From: Brevibacterium senegalense
GTDB taxonomy: Bacteria > Actinomycetota > Actinomycetes > Actinomycetales > Brevibacteriaceae
Direction of reading: 5' to 3'
Assembly (NCBI RefSeq): GCF_000285835.1
Contig: NZ_HE978607.1
Coordinates: 70,029-134,028 of the forward strand
Length of the DNA: 64,000 nucleotides
The number at the start of each line of letters is the position of its first letter. Position 1 is the stretch's first letter. This document shows, piece by piece, positions 60,609-64,000 of the stretch. A model generated the notes under the pieces. That model ran no database searches. It saw only the letters and a list, made by a program, of their open reading frames with translations, and was not told where the DNA came from. The translations under genes and the position numbers were made by a program.

Positions 60609-61742
60609 TCAGCGACGGTGCGCCAGCGCCTCCGCGTAGACGTCCAGCAGATCGTCCGCGATGAACCGCGCGGGGTCCGCGTCGTCGACCCTGCGCCGCA
60701 CCGCGAACGCCGCCTGGGTGCGCTGCGCCGGGGAGTCCAGCAGGTCCGCGATCGCGTGCTGGAGGCCGGCAGTGTCCGCCGGATCGACGCGGACGGCGGC
60801 GTCGCCCCACGGGCGCGCCGTGCGCTCGGTGCCCAGGACGACGGTCGCCCGGCCCAGCTGCATGAGGCCCTCCGCGTCGACCGCCGTCATGTCCTTCGTC
60901 GCGACGACGACGTCCGCCGCGGCCAGCACGTCCGCCGCGGCGCCCTCGTCCGCCAGGACGATCGGGTGACGGCGGGTGAAGTTCCGCTCGACCGTGCTGC
61001 GCTCGCGGCCGGAGCCGGTGAGGGCGAACACGACCCGGCGGTCCGGCCGGTGGTCGAACATCGTCATCCCGGCCTCGAGGAGGGTCGTGAGCTCGTCGCC
61101 GTCGACGACGCGCTGCGGCGAGGCGACGAGGAAGGCGCCCGCGGGCACGTCGAGGTTCTCGCGGGTCTGCGCACGGCCCACGACCGGGGCCAGTCGCTTC
61201 GACACGTCCGGCGTGCGCAGCTGCGCGCGCTCCGTGACCGGCACGGTGTCCGCGAAGGAGTCCGCGATCGGGTCCGTCGTGCCCAGGACGACGGCGGCGG
61301 TCCGCTGGACGATCCGCGCGGAGGTGCCGTCGACGACCGCCGAGCTGCGGTGCCGCCCCACCGTCGCGACGAGGGCCGGACGCAGCCGGGCGGGCAGCCC
61401 CGTCATGGCGGCGCCGGCCAGTGCGGCGGCGTGGAGGCCGTGGGCATGCACGACGTCGACGTGCCGGTAGTGCTGGTGCAGGGTCAGGCTGGAGTCCGGG
61501 TCGGAGAGGGTCACGTGGTCGCGCGCGGCGATCGGGATGATCGCCAGCAGCGGCGAGTCCGGCAGGTCGAGCGCGCTCACGATCGAGTCCCGCGCGGCGA
61601 CGGCGACGTGACGGCCGGAGGCCAGATGTCCGCGGATCGCGTCAGATGCGACCTCACCCACGGCCCCGCGCAGCGTCGTGACGACGTGGAGGATGCGGGT
61701 GTCGGGTGACACTCCGCCCTGGACTGCCTGCTCAGCGTGCAT
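60609..61742 (-). CDS. Glycosyltransferase family 4-like protein
   Basis: 377 residues, GT-B fold pattern. VVTTLRGAVGEVASDAI N-terminal loop, VDVVHAHGLHAAALAGAAM, a basic centre (ERNFTRRHPIVLADEGAAA) and DAEGLMQLGRATVVLG at the donor-site position. The usual EPxGxxxxE motif is weak. Donor and acceptor are unknown. It lies between pyrG and another glycosyltransferase and murJ, suggesting an envelope polysaccharide. Confidence 0.75.
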   Translation of the reverse strand: MHAEQAVQGGVSPDTRILHVVTTLRGAVGEVASDAIRGHLASGRHVAVAARDSIVSALDLPDSPLLAIIPIAARDHVTLSDPDSSLTLHQHYRHVDVVHAHGLHAAALAGAAMTGLPARLRPALVATVGRHRSSAVVDGTSARIVQRTAAVVLGTTDPIADSFADTVPVTERAQLRTPDVSKRLAPVVGRAQTRENLDVPAGAFLVASPQRVVDGDELTTLLEAGMTMFDHRPDRRVVFALTGSGRERSTVERNFTRRHPIVLADEGAAADVLAAADVVVATKDMTAVDAEGLMQLGRATVVLGTERTARPWGDAAVRVDPADTAGLQHAIADLLDSPAQRTQAAFAVRRRVDDADPARFIADDLLDVYAEALAHRR

Positions 61743-61787
61743 GTGCGTTTCCTTCCGGTGTGGCGACGGCGCTCCGCCACGCCCAGC

Positions 61788-62917
61788 CTACCGGCTGACC
61801 TCCGCGTACGCGGACCGGGCCGCTGCGGCCGCGTCCTCCTCCGTGGGCAGGTCGAGGGCGCGCAGCGCCGCCTTCCGGCCCAGCTCCTGTCGCAGCCCCG
61901 GATCGTCCAGCAGCCGGCGCAGGCCCGCCGCGAACGCCCGGGAGTCGCCGGCGGGCACGAGGATCCCCGCGTCCTGGACGAGGCCCGGAGTGCCGCCCGT
62001 CGCGGTCGCGAGGATCGCGCGGCCGGCCAGCATGGCCTCCTGCAGGACGAGGGCGCGGGCCTCCCAGCGGCTGGAGAGGACGAAGATGTCGCTCACCTGG
62101 TTGAGCGCGGCGATGTCGGAGCGCTGGCCCAGGAAGTGGACGGCGGGTCGCCGCCCGTTGCGCGCGTGCTCGTCGATGCGCTGCTCCAGCCGCTCCGCCT
62201 CCGCCTCATCCGCGGAGCCCGCGATGAGGCACTGCGCCTCCGGATGGTCGGGGGCGATGTCCGCGAGCGCGTCGACGAGCACGTCGTAGTCCTTCTGCGG
62301 TGCGATCCGGCCCACCGCCAGGATGAGGGGCCGGTGAGCGGGATGTCCAGGTCCCGGCTGAGCGAGCTGCGCAGCAGATCCGAGTTCACGTCCTCGGCGA
62401 AGCCCTCCGGTGGGGACGCCGCGGGCGCGAACGACGCCGAGGCCGCCCCCAGGTCGCGGGCGAGCTCGACGAGGTCTTCGCTGACGCCCAGGACGCGGTC
62501 CGCGCCGCGCGCGATCGCGGTCGCGACGGCGCGCTCCGCGCGACCGCGGGCACCGGAGCTCATGAGCGTGTTGTGCCAGCTGGAGACGAAGCCGGGACGC
62601 CCGCGCATCCCCGTGAGGGACGCGAGGGTCACGAGGGAGGCGCGGAAGCCGTGCGCGTGGACGACGTCCGCGTGGAACGTCGTGATGAGTCGACGGAGTC
62701 GACGGGCGGTCACCGCGTCCCGCGGCGACACGGTCGTGCCGATCTCCAGCGGGGCGAAGCGGACGCGGGTGCCGTCCGCGAAGCCGAACTGCTCCTGCGT
62801 CCGGGCGGGCCCGATGACCCCCACGGTGTCGCCCTGGTCCGCCAGGCTGCGGGCCAGTGCGGCGACGTGCGTGCCCACGCCCCCCGTGGAGGTGCCCAGA
62901 ACGATGAGGATGCGCAT
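61788..62917 (-). pseudogene. Glycosyltransferase family 4, interrupted by a single-base frameshift
   Basis: The N-terminal half (from MRILIVLGTSTGGVGTHVAA, ATG 62917) and the C-terminal half (PLILAVGRIAPQKDYDVLVD to the stop at 61788) lie in different frames. They meet at a GGG run (plus strand 62340-62342, CCC on the coding strand). Adding one C restores ...DLDIPAHRPLILAVG..., a normal GT4 linker. The donor-site segment SSRWEARALVLQEAMLAGRA is intact. It could be a real null allele, a phase-variable tract or a sequencing error in a G/C run. About 375 residues if restored. Confidence 0.8.
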
Positions 62918-62995
62918 GTGCGTGTCGACCTTCCCAGAGCGTCCGCGTCCCGGTGTCCCCCGGTGACCGTCGCTCACCAGAGTAACGTCTGCGCC

Positions 62996-64000
62996 TCAGC
63001 GCAGCGCCCGCAGATGGGTGAGTGCGGTGCGGTCCAGCAGCGCCACGAGTGCCGCGCCCGTCAGCACGGCCGCGGTGCCGGCGGCCAGGCCCGCGACGAC
63101 GGAGGGCACCGGCGCGTGTCCCAGCAGCTCGCCCAGGCCCCGTGCTGTGAAAGTGCCCGTGAGCGAGCCCAGGACGGCGCCCGCTCCGGCGACCAGGAGG
63201 GTGCGCGGCAGACCGGCCAGCGCGGTCGAGCCGCGGGCGCGGAGGATCCCCAGCAGGAGGACGAGTCCCGCGATCGTCATGCCCACGACGTGGGCGGCGC
63301 CCACGAGGACGAGGGTCCGCGGGGCCGGCGCCGCGGTGACGAGCGGGATGCCCGCGACGACGCTCAGCGCGACGGCGGACCAGCCGATCGCCGTGGCGAT
63401 CGCCGCGATCCGGGATCGCTCCAGTGCGTAGAAGACGCGGGTGCCCCACGCGACGAAGCACCAGCCGGGCACCGCCCACGCGATGACGCGGACGGTGTCG
63501 CTGAGGGCGGGGAAGACCTCGCCGGCTTCGGACCGGGCCGCGTCGAGTCCGCCGAAGAAGTGCCCCAGCGGACCGGCGGCGGCGAACAGGAGTGCCGCGC
63601 CCAGCAGGCCCAGCACCACGACGAGCCGGGACGTGCGCGCGATCATCCGGTCCGTGTCCTCAGTCGCCTGCGGGTCGGAGGCCAGTTCGGACAGCCGCGG
63701 GAACGCGATCGTCGCGACCGGCACCGCGAGCACGGCGTACGGCAGCAGGTAGACCGCCTGCACGTAGCTGAAGACGACGAAGACGCCCGCGCCGCCCACG
63801 CGGTTGGCGACGACCATGATGATGAGGATCGCCGCCTGCTGCGCCAGGAGGACGGCCATGCCGGCGGCGGCCAGGCGGACGGCCCGGCGCCCGGCCCCCA
63901 CCGGGAAGCGGAGGGTCGGCCGCAGGCGCAGGCCGGTCCGCGCCGTGGGGAGCGCGAGCGGCAGGGCCAGCGCCGCGACCCCCGCGGTCGTGCCCCACCC
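62996..64000 (-). CDS. murJ: Lipid II flippase MurJ, C-terminal part (cut by window edge)
   Basis: 335 codons of an MVF/MATE-like membrane protein, open to the window end. About nine hydrophobic helices with VNR-like ANRVGGAGVFVVFSYVQAVY, LPYAVLAVPVATIAFPRLSE and FYALERSRIAAIATAIGW, the family signature region. MurJ flips lipid-linked peptidoglycan precursor. A location with glycosyltransferase genes is common in actinobacteria. No kinase-like C-terminal extension is present. Confidence 0.88.
   Translation of the reverse strand, partial: GWGTTAGVAALALPLALPTARTGLRLRPTLRFPVGAGRRAVRLAAAGMAVLLAQQAAILIIMVVANRVGGAGVFVVFSYVQAVYLLPYAVLAVPVATIAFPRLSELASDPQATEDTDRMIARTSRLVVVLGLLGAALLFAAAGPLGHFFGGLDAARSEAGEVFPALSDTVRVIAWAVPGWCFVAWGTRVFYALERSRIAAIATAIGWSAVALSVVAGIPLVTAAPAPRTLVLVGAAHVVGMTIAGLVLLLGILRARGSTALAGLPRTLLVAGAGAVLGSLTGTFTARGLGELLGHAPVPSVVAGLAAGTAAVLTGAALVALLDRTALTHLRALR

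Noticed and set aside
61788..62977. Programmed ribosomal frameshift in the glycosyltransferase
   Set aside because: There is no slippery heptamer, internal ribosome site or pseudoknot-like stem at the junction, and GT4 enzymes are not known to need one. Mutation or read error is simpler.

Overview
The window is a very GC-rich, gene-dense chromosomal segment of an actinobacterium (Actinomycetota). Gene content and order fit a Micrococcales-type or related genus; I cannot name the genus. Much of the order follows two chromosomal blocks I know from Mycobacterium tuberculosis: mraZ-rsmH-ftsI-murE with DUF3040, idsA-like, Rv2175c-like, pknL and aroG, and pyrG-NUDIX-xerD-parA-scpA-scpB-rluB-cmk-der. 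Stop/start overlaps of the ATGA or GTGA type join most operons. I see no insertion sequence, prophage or CRISPR array.

Region 1 (1-9200): the start of the division and cell-wall cluster on the minus strand (mraZ, rsmH, an FtsL-like gene, ftsI, partial murE). Divergent from it is a plus-strand operon of a MoxR ATPase, a DUF58 protein and a membrane transglutaminase. The region between them carries 10-bp-phased GTGG repeats facing both ways, which look like MraZ operators. Region 2 (9200-21000): DUF3040, DNA polymerase IV, a lipoprotein, a polyprenyl diphosphate synthase, an Rv2175c-like DNA-binding protein, a LysM transglycosylase coupled to a PASTA Ser/Thr kinase, threonine aldolase, class II DAHP synthase, DUF151, a GarA-like FHA protein with a long Gln-rich N-terminus, gcvH and tRNA-Pro(GGG).

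Region 3 (21000-32000) is the most unusual part. It holds an Sfp-type phosphopantetheinyl transferase, a heterodimeric ABC exporter and a TesB-like thioesterase on the minus strand. Divergent from them are a 1324-residue single-module NRPS of the Pls/PosA (epsilon-poly-L-lysine synthetase) architecture and a short M1 aminopeptidase. The adenylation pocket reads as DAESIGTVVK, which suggests lysine. Together these could prime, polymerise, export and trim a cationic isopeptide polymer.

Region 4 (32000-48800): a GNAT protein, a MATE exporter, then a catabolic island. It has two acyl-CoA ligases, a thiolase, three acyl-CoA dehydrogenases and two short-chain dehydrogenases, plus a complete branched-chain-amino-acid-type ABC importer. 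It looks like uptake and beta-oxidation of an unknown carboxylic acid. Related inverted-repeat operators lie at the SDR promoter and at the importer promoter. A 120-bp stretch with four consecutive perfect stem-loops separates the thiolase from the downstream ligase.

Region 5 (48800-64000), all minus strand: a Sua5/YciO protein, an AI-2E family permease, then der-cmk-tyrA-rluB-scpB-scpA-parA-xerD-NUDIX-pyrG, two glycosyltransferases (one frameshifted as sequenced) and the C-terminal part of murJ. scpA has no ATG, GTG or TTG in a sensible place and probably starts at a CTG overlapping the parA stop.
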